Below, piece after piece: positions 33,385-44,587 of a stretch of 64,000 nt of DNA. The stretch comes from Dromiciops gliroides (taxonomy: Eukaryota > Chordata > Mammalia > Microbiotheria > Microbiotheriidae): positions 231,583,359 through 231,647,358 of the forward strand of contig NC_057866.1 in assembly GCF_019393635.1 (NCBI RefSeq). The letters run 5' to 3'. Made by a program: the position numbers and the translations under genes. How positions within the stretch are numbered: the first letter of the stretch is position 1; each line of letters begins with the position of its first letter. The notes beneath the pieces are model-generated. The model searched no databases, had not been told where the DNA came from, and saw only the letters and a list, made by a program, of their open reading frames with translations.

Positions 33385-33530
33385 TGCATCATTGACCCAG
33401 AGCTGGAGTCTTAGCTGAAACTGGGGCCCAGAGAGGTCATGTAACTTTCCCAAGGTCACACAGGTAGCAAAAGGCAGAGATGGGATACACACTCAGGACT
33501 CTTAAGTTCACTGCCTTTTCTCCAGTTAAC
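33385..33530 (-). repeat. MIR, antisense
   Basis: 'AGAGGTCATGTAACTTTCCC' and 'AAGGTCACACAGGTAGC'. Confidence 0.7.
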
Positions 33531-33540
33531 CATATATAAG

Positions 33541-33633
33541 TGAGGGAAGAAGGGAAGAAAAGAGGGAGGGAAAGACAGAAGGAGGGAGAGGAGAGAGGGA
33601 GGGAAAGAAGGGAAAAAAGGAAGGAAGGAATTT
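33541..33633. repeat. Polypurine tract (GGAA/GGGA)n
   Basis: About 90 bp of nearly pure A/G with GAAGG and GGGA repeats. Confidence 0.85.
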
Positions 33634-33690
33634 ATGGTGGTAAGTATTAAGGGGGGAAAAGGCAGAAGGAGGGAGCACCTGGGGAGCAAC

Positions 33691-34784
33691 ATCAGGTTGA
33701 ATCCAATCTTTACCTCTTACCCAACAGCAAGAAAGAGATGTTTTGGTGGCAGGAGTTAAGTTGGAACAATGGATCACTATATCTTCATGTTGAGTTAAAG
33801 CTCCGGTGCTCACTCCAAATGAGACAGAGCTGGTTAACTGTCCCAAGAACTAAGGCCCCTGCTGAAACAACTTTGGGAACTCACCAGCTACTGTGCTTAG
33901 AGGTTGCTTAAAGAGGTAACCAAATGGATGGTTTTGAAACTGATCTGTATCATTTTTCCTGACCTACAATACACTAGCCATATCTAAACCTTTGCAGTCA
34001 TTTGAGTACAAGATTGGCCCCAGTCCAGAGTCCTTTGAGCTAGGAAGTAGTGGGGTTAAGTAGGGAGCTAGGACATACCTCAGGACTCAGGCCAAAGTCA
34101 AAAGAAATTAGCAGGATCATTGACACGGGTTTCTTTCATCATGGAAGTGGTTCAGTAGCTATGTCTTGATGTCTGGTTGCTGGAAGCAACTGATTACGGC
34201 TGATTAGAAGGAGAGAAAGCATGCATGTTTCTTCAGAGAAACAGACCATGAAGAAAAACAATAAGGATGGTCTAGTGATGATAAATTGTGCATAGAATAT
34301 TAACCAGCAAGAATGGAATGATGTGGAGGTAACTCACTAGGGATACAGGTTTACTGCAAAAGTAATCAGTATTGGAGACCCTTTGGGACAGACTGATGCC
34401 AACTCAGCTGAAAAGCGAGAAAATACAGACGAAAACGTGGACACGTTGCGTTTGTCTATTTTCAGAGGTATAAAGTGTTGAATACTGTACATTCTCGAGG
34501 GAGGTAAGAAACCAGCTACTGCAAATGCTAAAAGTTTTAACTGGGTAGGTTCATACAACTTTATCAGAGAGAAAAGACCCTCCAACTATTGAGCTCTAAT
34601 CATAACAGAGCTTCTTAAACATTTTACTTGTAACTCCTTTTAGCCCAAGAAATTTTTATGTGACCACGGGCAACATTTTTGATTGTTGCATGTTCAGAAA
34701 CCTTTTACTGTTGCCAAATTTTTGTGACCCACACATTCAGTTACACAACCACATGGGGTTGTGAACCACAGTTTAAGAAGCTTT
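33691..34784. other. Unassigned stretch
   Basis: About 1.1 kb without a recognised repeat or exon. Confidence 0.35.
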
Positions 34785-34789
34785 GCCCT

Positions 34790-35045
34790 AGAATAGTGCA
34801 GCAGAATAGAGCACCAGGCCTGAATTCAGGAAGACCTGAGTTCAAATTTCGCCCTAGATACTTCTTAGCTGTGTGACTTTGGGCAAGTCACTTAACCTCT
34901 CTCTGACTCAGTTTCTTCATCTGTAAATAGGGATAATAATGTCACCCACCTCACATGGTGGTTGTAAGGATTCAATGAGATATCTGTTAAGTGTTTAGCA
35001 CAGTGTGTGGTACATCGTATACACTTAATAAAGTGTTGCTCTTAT
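34790..35045 (+). repeat. CORE-SINE with L2-type tail
   Basis: Nearly full length: head 'AGCAGAATAGAGCACCAGG', box-B region GAGTTCAAATTTCG, core 'CAGTTTCTTCATCTG', tail 'ATACACTTAATAAAGTG', which copies the L2 3' end. Confidence 0.85.
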
Positions 35046-35187
35046 CCCTTCCCCTTCTAGAATAGGGTTAGACATGTATCTTCAAAAGGGCCATGCAGAA
35101 ACTTTGTTCACATGATGTATTTTCCCATTCTGGTTGGTGGTTACTGGGGGAAGGAGCTGTACAATCAGAGGGGTCTTGGGAGACAGC

Positions 35188-35385
35188 ACAATGCACCGGA
35201 AAGGGGGCTTAATTTGGAGTCAGATGACTTGAGTTCAAATTCTGGTTCTTTCATTCACTGCCTTTGCAACATTGTACAAATCATTTAACCTCTCTGAACC
35301 TCAGTTTCTTCAACTGTAAAATAAGTGCATTGGACTAAATGATTTTGAGGCCCTTCACAGCTCTAAATCCATGTTTCTATGAACT
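35188..35385 (+). repeat. MIR3-type CORE-SINE
   Basis: 'GAGTTCAAATTCTGG', 'AACCTCTCTGAACCTCAG' and the tail 'GACTAAATGATTTTGAGGC'. Confidence 0.8.
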
Positions 35386-35389
35386 AATT

Positions 35390-35462
35390 TTGTAGTTTCA
35401 CATCGCACAGTGCCTGATTCATAGGAGGCACTTCATAAATGCTTGCTGGCTTGATTGATTCA
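35390..35462 (+). repeat. L2 3' end
   Basis: 'CACAGTGCCTGATTCATAGG' and 'CACTTCATAAATGCTTGC'. Confidence 0.7.
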
Positions 35463-35689
35463 CATGTTAGACTTCCCGTGGTCCACAATGCCTATGCCTT
35501 AGGCATTTTGATTTCAGTGATATTTAGCAATTGCTGACGATTATTTACTCTAGTCCTACCCTACACTGTTATTAGCTTTGGGATCATGGAAATATGGTTA
35601 GATTATTCCAGGCAGTGTTCTAGGTGATGGGGATAAAAGTTGTGGAATAATAGTTCTAGAGCTTAAAGAGACCTCAGAACCTTCAAGAA

Positions 35690-35885
35690 CTGACCGACAT
35701 TTATTAAGGGCCAACAACTATGCTGAGCTATTGAGTGCTATTTAATAAGTGGAGCTCACAGTCTAATGGGAGAGACAATATGTGGGCAACTATGTACAAA
35801 TAGATATATACAGAATAAATTGGAGATAATCAGCAGAGGAAAGACACTAACAGGGGGATTGGGAAAGCTTTCCTGTCAGGTGAGC
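35690..35885 (-). repeat. L2 3' end, antisense
   Basis: 'CATTTATTAAGGGCCAACAA', 'GGAGCTCACAGTCTAATGGG' and 'GGAAAGCTTTCCTGTCAGG'. Confidence 0.7.
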
Positions 35886-35889
35886 CACA

Positions 35890-36042
35890 TAGTTCAAACC
35901 TCCTTCATTTTATAGATGAAGAAACTGAGGCCTATGGAAGGTAAATAAATGACTTGCCGAAGGTCCTAAGTACAGAAACAGGTTTGAACCAAGGATCATG
36001 AATTCAGGGCCAGTGCTCTTTCCAGTGTACTAGGATGGCTCT
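35890..36042 (-). repeat. MIR, antisense
   Basis: 'TTTATAGATGAAGAAACTGA' and 'CAGGGCCAGTGCTCTTTCCA'. Confidence 0.7.
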
Positions 36043-36133
36043 ACAATCCCTGTCCTCAAGAGACACTGATATTTTGTCAGTCCCTCAACAAAATGAACAA
36101 ATTGTAAGAAATGATTGGTTTTGCAGAACTATT

Positions 36134-36345
36134 GGCCCCTAGGTGATGCAGTGGATAGAGTGCCAGCCCCGCATTCAGGAGGACCTGTGTTCAAAACCAA
36201 CCTCAGATACTCACTACTTGTGTGACTCTGGACAAGTCACTCAACCCTGTTTGTTTCAGTTTCCTCATCTGTCAGATGAGCTGGAGAAGGAAATGGCAAA
36301 CCATTCTAGTATCTTTACTGAGAAAGTTCCAGATAGTTACTGACT
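36134..36345 (+). mobile_element. RTE-tailed marsupial SINE
   Basis: Head CCCCTAGGTGATGCAGTGG, core 'CAGTTTCCTCATCTGTCAG', then 'GGAAATGGCAAACCATTCTA'. The end resembles the RTE-tailed family and is partly lost. Confidence 0.75.
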
Positions 36346-36378
36346 GAAAACTGGTGAACACAAATAAACTCCTGTAGG

Positions 36379-36842
36379 TGTGAGATTTAAAATTGGATAT
36401 TAGATCATAAATCTCCCCTACTTAACCTTTCCCTTAATTTATCTCCCAAACTTGTAAATGGAAGAAGCTTTTGGTTTTCTAGATAGACCTTTTTATTTAT
36501 TGTTATGGTAGTCACAAGGTGATGTTGATTAGAAGGATAGGAAAGTAGAAACACAATACAAATCGTCTTAAGTCTAAGCTTAGTCTATATTCCTTATAAA
36601 AACGCACCAAACCGAAAAGGCCACCTTTGGAGAGAGAGAGTCTGTGCCGCGCAGTCAGGAGTCCCGCCAAGCAGGCAAAAGCCCCACTTCCGTTCTCTCC
36701 ACCCCGGAAGTCGAGTCCCACAGGCAGTCTGATGTGCGCAGCAGGCGGACTGTTCATCTCCTCCCCAAAAGGGTGGTCCTCGAAAAACTGGCGTCTTTCA
36801 GTTATCCTAACCGACTGTTAAAAACTTTCATATTTTACCACA
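36379..36842 (+). mobile_element. Solo ERV LTR (family B), single 39-bp unit
   Basis: 464 bp, TGTGAGATTTAAAATTGG to TATTTTACCACA, with a perfect 4-bp TSD TAGG at 36375-36378 and 36843-36846. A TATA-like CTTATAAAAACG is at about 36594 and a GC-rich block follows, so I take plus as the sense strand. TG...CA ends and a 4-bp TSD fit an ERV1 (gamma-type) LTR. No internal viral genes are adjacent. A related copy with an expanded internal repeat is at 42059-42596. Confidence 0.9.
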
Positions 36843-36846
36843 TAGG

Positions 36847-37541
36847 AAAAGACATTTCTTTAGAATTAATCGGATGACTGCTGAAAGGATTTTGTCCTAT
36901 TAATTCAAACTTCCAGGTCATTTTCTGAAAGTATCTTGTGATCTTAAGAAACCTGTCTACTTGTGGGAAGCAGTCAGTCCACATGAAAACTCTAAATATT
37001 ACCATTGGAATAACAGGCCTTCTCAACGATGCCATCCTGTCTTTCAATGGGAAAACATCCCCAGACCAAAAGAAGAATCAGTTTTCCAAGGATAAATCTG
37101 TGGCTTGTTGCAAGCTGTTTCATTCCTGCTAAAATCAAGTAGAGGTTATATTTAGAATTTAAATATCCACTTCATTAGAAAATTGTCTGACAGGCGATTT
37201 CTGTACGAAGCTTCAACCAACTGTTGTGTCTATGGGTGGGGCAGTCTATAAAAGAGAAATTATCCAGACACACTTCAAGGGATGGTTGTAGATAGTAAAA
37301 AAACAAAAAAAACAAACCCTGAACCATTAATGCTGTTGGGTCTTTTGGCTTTGTTAGTGAATGGCATCTTTAGATAGTATAGAAATGTTACAGAGACAGG
37401 TTACCTTCTTCAGGATTTCCTAATGATGTTGGTATGCTTGCTGGAGAAATTACCTAACCCCCTTGCTTCTTTTCAAAGACTATATATGCTTCAGGGGCAA
37501 AGTTCCACTTTAGTCCAACACAAAGGTGATTTTCATAAGGA
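36847..37541. other. Unassigned stretch
   Basis: Nothing was recognised, except an A-rich run at 37300-37318. Confidence 0.35.
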
Positions 37542-37552
37542 AGCTATCTTTA

Positions 37553-37696
37553 GGGGGCAGCTAGATGGCACAGTGGATAACGCACCATCCCTGGATTCAG
37601 GAGGACCTGAGTTCAAATCCTGCCTCAGAGACTTGACACTTACTAGCTGTGTGACTCTGGGCAAGTCACTTAACCCTCATTGCCCTGAAAACAAAA
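37553..37696 (+). mobile_element. tRNA-derived marsupial SINE
   Basis: GGGGGCAGCTAGATGGCACAG to CCTCATTGCCCTGAAAAC. TSD CTATCTTTA at 37544-37552 and 37697-37705. Confidence 0.92.
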
Positions 37697-37894
37697 CTAT
37701 CTTTAAGTAAGTTGTAGCCAAAATGGTGCATGAATGTCAGAGGGCCACAATACATGCTGAGAAGGTAGAATGTATCATTTACATAAGTGAGTGATGTGTA
37801 GGGGGTGACCACCTTTCTTTGCAGGGCTATAAATTTTTCAGGGTTTAATTCAGTCTGGTTTGGGACTATCCTTAAGTATCAGCCCAATCCAATC

Positions 37895-38000
37895 TAAGAA
37901 CCATTTATTAAGTGCCTACTATATGCCAGTCACTGTGCAAAAGACAGTCCCTGCCTTCAAAGAATTTACAACCTAAAGGGAGAGACAACAGCAAAAGGAG
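37895..38000 (-). repeat. L2 3' end, antisense
   Basis: 'CATTTATTAAGTGCCTACTA', 'TATGCCAGTCACTGTGC' and 'CAGTCCCTGCCTTCAAAG'. Confidence 0.8.
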
Positions 38001-38404
38001 TCAGGAAAGTGGGGAGACTTGGAGGGGGGTAACCTTGTGTGGTAGCATCTTGTTCCATAAAATTGAAACCAGGCAGAGCAGCAGATGCAACATGGGATGA
38101 ACTGAGTGTGGTTTCTACCCTCTACATTCTACCTCTAAAAAGGAAGGCATTGGGATGAGTTGGAAACTCTGGCCTCCAACCCTCCAGTCACGGGGAGAGG
38201 AAGCATAGGAGGATAGTTTCAATCAAGGCTTGAGTTAACAGCATGGTGGTCAGTTTAGAAGGGATGAATTCATGGTAGGAAAGGCATCTTGTTCCATGGA
38301 ATTGAATCCAGGCTGAGCAGCAAATGTTAAAAGGAGTCAATCCTATTCTGTGTTAGAACAGTCCACTTGGTGCTGAATACCTTCAAATATTACAGTACTA
38401 TGTC
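38001..38404. other. Unassigned, with an internal approximate repeat
   Basis: 'GCATCTTGTTCCATAAAATTG' near 38045 and 'GCATCTTGTTCCATGGAATTG' near 38284 begin similar tracts, which suggests an old partial duplication. No family was recognised. Confidence 0.4.
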
Positions 38405-38525
38405 AGAATTTGTCTTCTTAAATACAATGTAAGTTTCTATATTGGAGGGATTACTTAATTTCTGGTTTTGTATTCTTAGTACCAAGCATAAAGTAGACAC
38501 TTAATAAGTGCTTGGTGATTGATTG
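38405..38525 (+). repeat. L2 3' end
   Basis: 'AGTAGACACTTAATAAGTGC' ends a short L2. Confidence 0.7.
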
Positions 38526-38529
38526 TTAG

Positions 38530-39925
38530 ACTTTGAAGAATCTCTAATCATAGAGACCACAGCTAGTCTTCCCCAGCCCTTCTTTTCTTTAGTGAATTTT
38601 TATACCTCCCTTTCCATTTGTCCAATTATGCTTTTTAAAGGATTCTTCTTTTCATTGGATTTTTGTGCCTCTTTTACCATTTGGACAATTTTTAAAGGTA
38701 TTTTCTTCAGGTTGTGTATGTGTACCGCCTTTAGCAAGATGTTGACTCTCTTTTCATAATTTTCTGGCATCACTCTCTTTTCTTTTCCCAATTTTTCCTC
38801 TTTCTCTTATTTGATTTTTAAAATTTTTTTGAGCTTTTCCAAGAATTCTTTTTTTGAGCCTGTGGCTAATTCACATTTTTCTTCAAGGATTTACATGTAG
38901 CTGTTTTGATTGTGTTATCTTCTTTTGAGTTTGTGCCTTGTTCTTCCTTGTCACCATAGTAACTTTCTATGATCAGTTTCTTTTTTTTGTTGTTGTTATT
39001 TGCTCATTTTCCAGTCTATTTCTTGACTTCTAACTTTATCTTAAAGTTGAGCTCTGCTCCCAGGAAGGAGGGAACATTGTCTCAAGCTTTAGGGTTTTTT
39101 TATGCTGTTATTTTCATAGTTAGTTCTGGGGGTCTGTAAGTTTTTAATTCTTCCAAGGTCTGATCTAAAGAGAGGTGTGGTCACTGCTCTCTTGGCCTGT
39201 GCTCTGGTTTTTGAGTGACTACAAGCACTTTTTCCCACCCTGAAACTGTGTCCAGGCCACCTGCTCCCCAGTGGCCACAAGTGTTATTGCTCATTATGAC
39301 TCTGGAATTGTGACTCAGGCTCCTGCTTTCCTGGAATTGCAAGTGTCAGTGTCCCTTCTCTGCCTTGGCCCTGAGACTAAGACCCTTGTTTCCCTTTGAC
39401 CACAGGCATTCTTCTTCACCCTGGAACTATAACCAGAGGTCCCCACTCTCTTGTGGCCATAAGCTGCTACCAGTGTGCTAGTGCTCCTCTTCTTCCTGAG
39501 ACTGTGACCTGGAACTGCATATGGGCAATGCAACATACAAATACAAACAACTATACCCAATGTCACTAAAGGTTCTCCTGTAGACTCCTTATTACCAGTT
39601 GACTGACCCCTTAGTATCTCTGGGTTGAGAACTCTTGAAGCTGCTGCTGCAGCTACTTCCAAGGCCTGCTGCTGCTTGCCAGGGCAAGACCTCCACTGTA
39701 CTGCCCTCTAAGCCCAACAACCACCCCATGAGTTGGACCTTTTCTGATGACCTTCTAAGTTTTCTTGGGCTGAAAATTTGCTTCATCCCTGACCTTTTGT
39801 TGGTTCTTTCACTCCAGAATTCAATTTGAGACATTATCTTAAAGTCATTTAGAGGGAAATGTGGGAGAGTTCAGGTGAGACCTTGCCTTTACTCCTTTAT
39901 CTTGGCTCTGCCCTTCTAGAAGTAA
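38530..39925 (-). mobile_element. HAL1-like element fragment (5' UTR and ORF1 N-terminal part)
   Basis: The minus strand begins near 39920 with 'GGGCAGAGCCAAGATAAAGG', parallel to the starts of the elements at 45527 and 53472. It then follows the same 5' UTR and the A-rich coiled-coil part of ORF1 to about 38560. The 3' part is absent, so it is a remnant left by deletion rather than ordinary 5' truncation. Minus-strand frames (39315-39834) are 5' UTR, not protein. Confidence 0.75.
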
Positions 39926-40299
39926 TTAAGTAGAAAAGATAAAATCAGGCTAAGTATATAATATAAAGTTGATGAATTTGTGGAGCAAATAAAACTTATC
40001 CCCAAGATATCCAGAATCTAACTATCTATCTCTAGCCACCATCTCAACCTTTTTCCTTATTCCCTAACTTTAACCCATCTCACCCATTCTCACTTGCCTT
40101 TACACCTGTAATAATAGTAATACAATGTATGAGAATGGCATTACATGTCAGGAAGAAATGGGGATTCAATGGACACTATGTAGAATTAACTTTGCCTGTT
40201 CAAAGGCCAATGTTTCTAAACTGAGTATATTGTTTATGTCATTGATTATATATGGGGGAAGTGATGTATTATTGGCTTAAACTAGAGAGTTCAGGCCTT
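39926..40299. other. Unassigned stretch
   Basis: Nothing was recognised. Confidence 0.35.
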
Positions 40300-40404
40300 C
40301 TGCTTAGATTGGAAGCTTCTTGAAGACAAGCTATCATTAAAAAATGTATCCCTAGCATAGTCCTTTATATGTAGTTGGGGCTTAATAAATATTTATTGAA
40401 TAGA
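40300..40404 (+). repeat. L2 3' end
   Basis: 'GCTTCTTGAAGACAAGC' and 'GGCTTAATAAATATTTATTG'. Confidence 0.8.
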
Positions 40405-40675
40405 TTTTATTTTTAGCTTTTATTCACATATTTTTATATCATCAAAAATTTCTCCACCATCACTCCCCCTTCCTTTCACAGTTATCCCACATAAAAATAT
40501 TTTAAAGGAAAATTAAAAGACAAAGAGAAAAAAATAGCAAAAGTGATCAATACATCAAAAAAAGCTGAAAATATATACAATGTACCATAACCATGGACCT
40601 CCACCCTCTGGAAAAGAATGGGATGGGATTCTCTTCTCATATTTCTTCTCTGGATGTTTGTTAAAATACAAATTT
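40405..40675 (-). mobile_element. Old L1 3' UTR, copy 1
   Basis: Antisense L1-type 3' end ('AAATTTCTCCACCATCACTC', 'AAAGTGATCAATACATC', 'ACCATGGACCTCCACC') that parallels the next entry. Confidence 0.65.
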
Positions 40676-41102
40676 TTGTTAAAACAGATTTTATTGATTT
40701 TTTGTTTTATATTTGTTAAAATATATTTTGATATATTTTGTTTTATATATCACCAAAATTTCTCCCAGCCTCTCCCCTTGTCCCTTCTCAGAGAGCCATC
40801 TGATATAACAAATATTATTATTAAAGAAAAATAAAGAGGAAAAACTAAAACTGATTGATATGTTGAAAAAAAAATCTGAAAATATGTGCAGTATAACTCC
40901 ACTGTGGACCTCTCATCTCTTCCTTGGAGCTGTGTTTGTTCTTTGTAGTTTTACAATATTCATTTTTTGATAGTTTTGTGGTGGTTGTTCTTTGCTTACA
41001 CTGTTGTAGTGCTTGTTTGTATTGTGTTCTTGGCTGTACTTCTTTCTGCATTGGATTGTTAGTCTTCCCATGCTTGTATATGGTCATCATTCATTATTTC
41101 TT
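40676..41102 (-). mobile_element. Old L1 3' end, copy 2 (left part)
   Basis: 'AAATTTCTCCCAGCCTCTCC', 'AAACTGATTGATATGTTG' and 'CACTGTGGACCTCTCATC' parallel copy 1. The L1 sequence reaches CATTATTTCTT at 41102 and resumes after the HAL1 insertion at about 45539. Confidence 0.7.
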
Positions 41103-42058
41103 TTTTCCCCCATTTATTTAGAATTTTATTTTCTTACCAATTACATGTAAAACAATTTTAATGTCCATTTTAAAAACTCTGTGTTCCAAATTCTCTTCCT
41201 TCCTCCCTTCCCACTCCCTCCTTAAAAACACAAGAAATTCAATATAAGTTATATCTGTGTTGTCATGCAAAACATTTAAACATTAGTCAGGTTGACAAAG
41301 AAAACAGACAAAAAATCTTAAGAAAAAGAAAAACAAATTAAAAAAATATATACTTCAATCTGTATTCAGTCACCATCAGTTCTTTCATAAGTCCTTCAGA
41401 GTTGTCTTGGATCATTGCATTGCTGAGAATAGCCAAGTCATTCACAGCTAATCATCTTACAATATTGCTGTTACTTTGCATACAGTACATCTCACTTTGT
41501 ATCAGCTCATGTTAGTCTTTCCAGGTTTTTCTGAGAGCATCCTGCTCATCATTTCACAGTTACTATTGCTAACTGAATTTCCCTCCATCCTACTCCCTCC
41601 CCATGTCACTTACTCTATTCTCTATCTCCTTTCACCCTTTCCCTCCTCAAAGGTGTTTTGCTTCTGACTGCCCCCTCCATCAATCTGCCTTGCCTTCTAT
41701 CACCTCCCCCCCAAACCACTTCCCCTCCTCCTTTTCTGTGGGGTAAAATAGATTACTATACCCAATTGAGTGTGTATGTTATTCCCTCTTTGAGCCAATT
41801 CTTATGAGAGTAAGGTTCACTCATTTCCAGTCACCTCCCCCATCTCCCCCTCCACTGTATAAGCTTTTTCTTGCTTCTTTTATGTGAAATATTTTACCCT
41901 ATTCCACCTCCTCCTTTCCCTTTCTCCCAGTGCATTCCTCTCTCACCCTTTAATTTTATTTTTAAAAGATATCATCCTTTCATATTCAACTCCTACCTGT
42001 GTCCTCTGTCTAAATATATTCCATCCACCTGCCCTAATAATGAGAAAGTTCTTATAAA

Positions 42059-42596
42059 TGTGGTAAAATATGAAAGTTTTTAACAGTCGGTTAGGATAAC
42101 TGAAAGACGCCAGTTTTTCAAGGACCACCCTTTTGGGGAGGAGATGAACAGTCCGCCTGCTGCGCATGTCAGACTGCCTGCCGGGTACAGTCCGCCTGCT
42201 GCGCATGTCAGACTGCCTGCCGGGTACAGTCCGCCTGCTGCGCATGTCAGACTGCCTGCCGGGTTTTTTGACTTCCGGGGTGGAGAGAAGCAGAGTAGGC
42301 CTTTTTGCCTGCTTGGCGGGACTCCTGGCGGCGCAGCACAGACGGTCTCCCTCACTCCAAAGGTGGCCTTTTTTGGTTTGGTGAGTTTTTATAAGAAATA
42401 TAGACTAAGCCTAGATTTAAGACGATTTCTACTGTATTTCTACTTTCCTATCCTTCTAATCAACAACACCTTATATACAATAAAGGCTCTATCTAGAAAA
42501 CCAGAAGCTTCTTCCATTTACTAGTCTGGGAGATAAATTAAGGGAAAAGTTAAGTAGGGGAGATTTATGATCTAATATCCAATTTTAAATTTCACA
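42059..42596 (-). mobile_element. Solo ERV LTR (family B) with a 3x39-bp repeat
   Basis: 538 bp, reverse orientation of the LTR at 36379-36842, with TG...CA ends. The flanking 4-mers TAAA and TAAG are a one-mismatch TSD. It sits in the 3' UTR of the HAL1-like element, so it is younger than it. It differs from the 36-kb copy mainly by three identical 39-bp units (42148-42264), where the other has one. Promoter-like GC-rich sequence lies next to the array. Confidence 0.88.
42148..42264. repeat. Perfect 3 x 39-bp tandem repeat in the LTR
   Basis: Units start at 42148, 42187 and 42226, each beginning ACAGTCCGCCTGCTGCGCAT. The copies are identical and CpG-containing. The 39-bp period keeps one reading frame open, which explains the repetitive arginine/glycine-rich open frames. 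I see no sign that they are real proteins. Confidence 0.97.
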
Positions 42597-43355
42597 TAAG
42601 TTACAAGTATAATCTTCCCATGTAGGAAAATAGTTTAACCTTTTAATATCCCTTATTTAATATCCCTTTAGCCTTTATTTAATATATTTAATATCCCTTT
42701 AATCTGTTAATTTCACTTATGGTTTCTTTTTCCTGTTTACCTTTTAATGCTTCTCTAGAATCTAGACTTGAAAGTAAAATTTTCTATTCAGCTCAGGCCT
42801 TTTCATCAAGAATATCTGACTGTCCTCTCTTTCATTGAATTCCCATTTTTCTCCCTGAAGGATTATACACAGTTTTTCTGGATAGGTGATTCTTGGTTGT
42901 AATCCCAGTTCCTCTGCCTTCCTGAATATCATATTATAAGCCCTCTGATCCTTTAATGTAGAAGTTGCTAAATCTTGTATTATCCTGACTGTGGCTCCAC
43001 AATACTTGAATTGTTTTTTCTGGCTGCTTGCAGTATTTTCTGATTGACCTGGAAGCTCTGGAATTTGACAATAATATTCCTGGAAGTTTTCATTTTGGGA
43101 TTTCTTTTAGGAGGTGATCAATGGGTTCTTTCCATTTCTATTATACCTTCTGCTTCTAGAATATTAGGGCAATGTTCCCTGACACTTTCTTGGAAGATGA
43201 TGTCTAGGCTCCTTTTTTTTTTTATTATGACTTTCAGGTAGTCCAATAATTTTCAGATTCTCTCTCCTGGATCTATTTTCCAGGTCAGTTGTTTTTCCAA
43301 GGAGATAGTTCACATTGCCCTCTATTTTTCATTCTTTTGGTTTTACTTTACTATT

Positions 43356-43494
43356 TTTTTTGTGGGACAATGAGGGTTAAGTGATTTTCTCAGGGTCACA
43401 CAGCTAGTAAATATCAAGTTCTGAGGCCAGATTTGAACTCAGGTCCTCCTGAATCCAGGGCTGGTGCTTTATCCACTGCACCACCCAGCTGCCC
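43356..43494 (-). mobile_element. tRNA-derived SINE nested in the HAL1-like element
   Basis: Poly-T, 'TGGGACAATGAGGGTTAAG', and end CCACCCAGCTGCCC. TSD TTACTTTACTATT at 43343-43355 and 43495-43507. Confidence 0.94.
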
Positions 43495-43733
43495 TTACTT
43501 TACTATTTCTTGATTTCTCTTAAAGTCATTAGCTCTTAAAGTCATTTGCTCAATCCTAATTTTTAAGGAGTTATTTTCTTCAGTGAACTTTTTTACCTCC
43601 TTTTCCATTGGGCCAATTTGGCTTTTCAAGGAATTCTTTTCCTCATTGGCTTTTTGTGCTCCTTTTACCATTTGGTCTAGTCTGTTTTTTAAGGTGTTAT
43701 TTTCTTCAGTATTTTTTTTTTGGTGTCTCCATT

Positions 43734-44587
43734 TGTAAAAATTATTTTAACTGGTGGGCCTAATCTGTGAACTCCTGACTGGCTATCTCACTGCTTTTAG
43801 CTGGTAAAGCTATAGCTGGCAATTAGCTTCCTAAGACAGTCTGCAAGGGCCGTTTAAAAATTCACCTACTGCCTCTCCCAGGCTGATTTTTTTTTAATAA
43901 ACCAAGCAGGGTTTATTTATATGGAACAAACTTAGAGATAAACTTAGAAAAGCAAGAAATCCGACCTGTGAATTTCTGCCAACGAACTCTCCACTTTCTC
44001 TTTTAACTTTCTCTCCTGCTACCACTTGTGCTTACAACCCCTGAGCTGCCTCTCTCGCCTGTGGGTGTGGCTGCCTGTCTGCACTCCCCTTTCTCAGAGT
44101 CTTCACTAAGTCCTTTCACTCTCACTCCTCCTCTCACTGTCTCTGTAGCGTTCCTGTAGCATCCCCCTCTTCTAACTTCTCTCTCTGTTGTGACCCCCAC
44201 TTCACCATAGCGACCCCCCAGTATCTCTACCTTCTCCCTAGCTCTCCTCTCCCTGCTCTTCCCCCTTCACTACCTCCACTCCTGAATATAAACCCTTCTT
44301 TCTCATCAGACCCTTGGGTTGGGCCATGCCGACAGGCACATGAAGCTAATTCACTGGCCACTCCCAGGGCAGGTGTCCAAGCCTGACAGGGGCACTAAGC
44401 CTTCCTGCTGTGCACGCCTGGAGCTGGGGCTGGTTGGAGGAAGCTGGCATGTCCCTGAAGTTTTTCGTGTGCATCCCTGCTGAGCAGGGCCTGGGCGTGA
44501 GAGGCTTGCATGCCTGGGGTGGTTTTGGGTAGAGCAGTTAGCCTGGGGGAGGGGCAGCCCATTTGGGGCTAATTTTAGCTGCCTACA
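43734..44587 (-). mobile_element. Candidate solo LTR (family C), 854 bp
   Basis: A GC-richer block interrupts the HAL1 ORF1 region. HAL1 sequence stops at GGTGTCTCC and resumes at CTTTACCAAGCTGTTGAC. In minus orientation it begins TGTAGGCAGC and ends AATTTTTACA, with TTTATATT near the middle and TATAAATAAACC (containing AATAAA) near the end, as expected for U3-R-U5. The flanking 4-mers CATT / CTTT are a one-mismatch TSD. No retroviral genes adjoin it. The family assignment is an inference. Confidence 0.6.

Noticed and set aside
37338..37368. Short similarity (ATGCTGTTGGGTCTTTTGGC) to the leader of the RPS3A retrocopy
   Set aside because: Only about 25 matching bases and no S3A coding sequence follows. 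Treated as coincidence.
42080..42524. Repetitive Arg/Gly/Pro-rich open frames on both strands
   Set aside because: They come from the 39-bp (13-codon) tandem repeat within a solo LTR.
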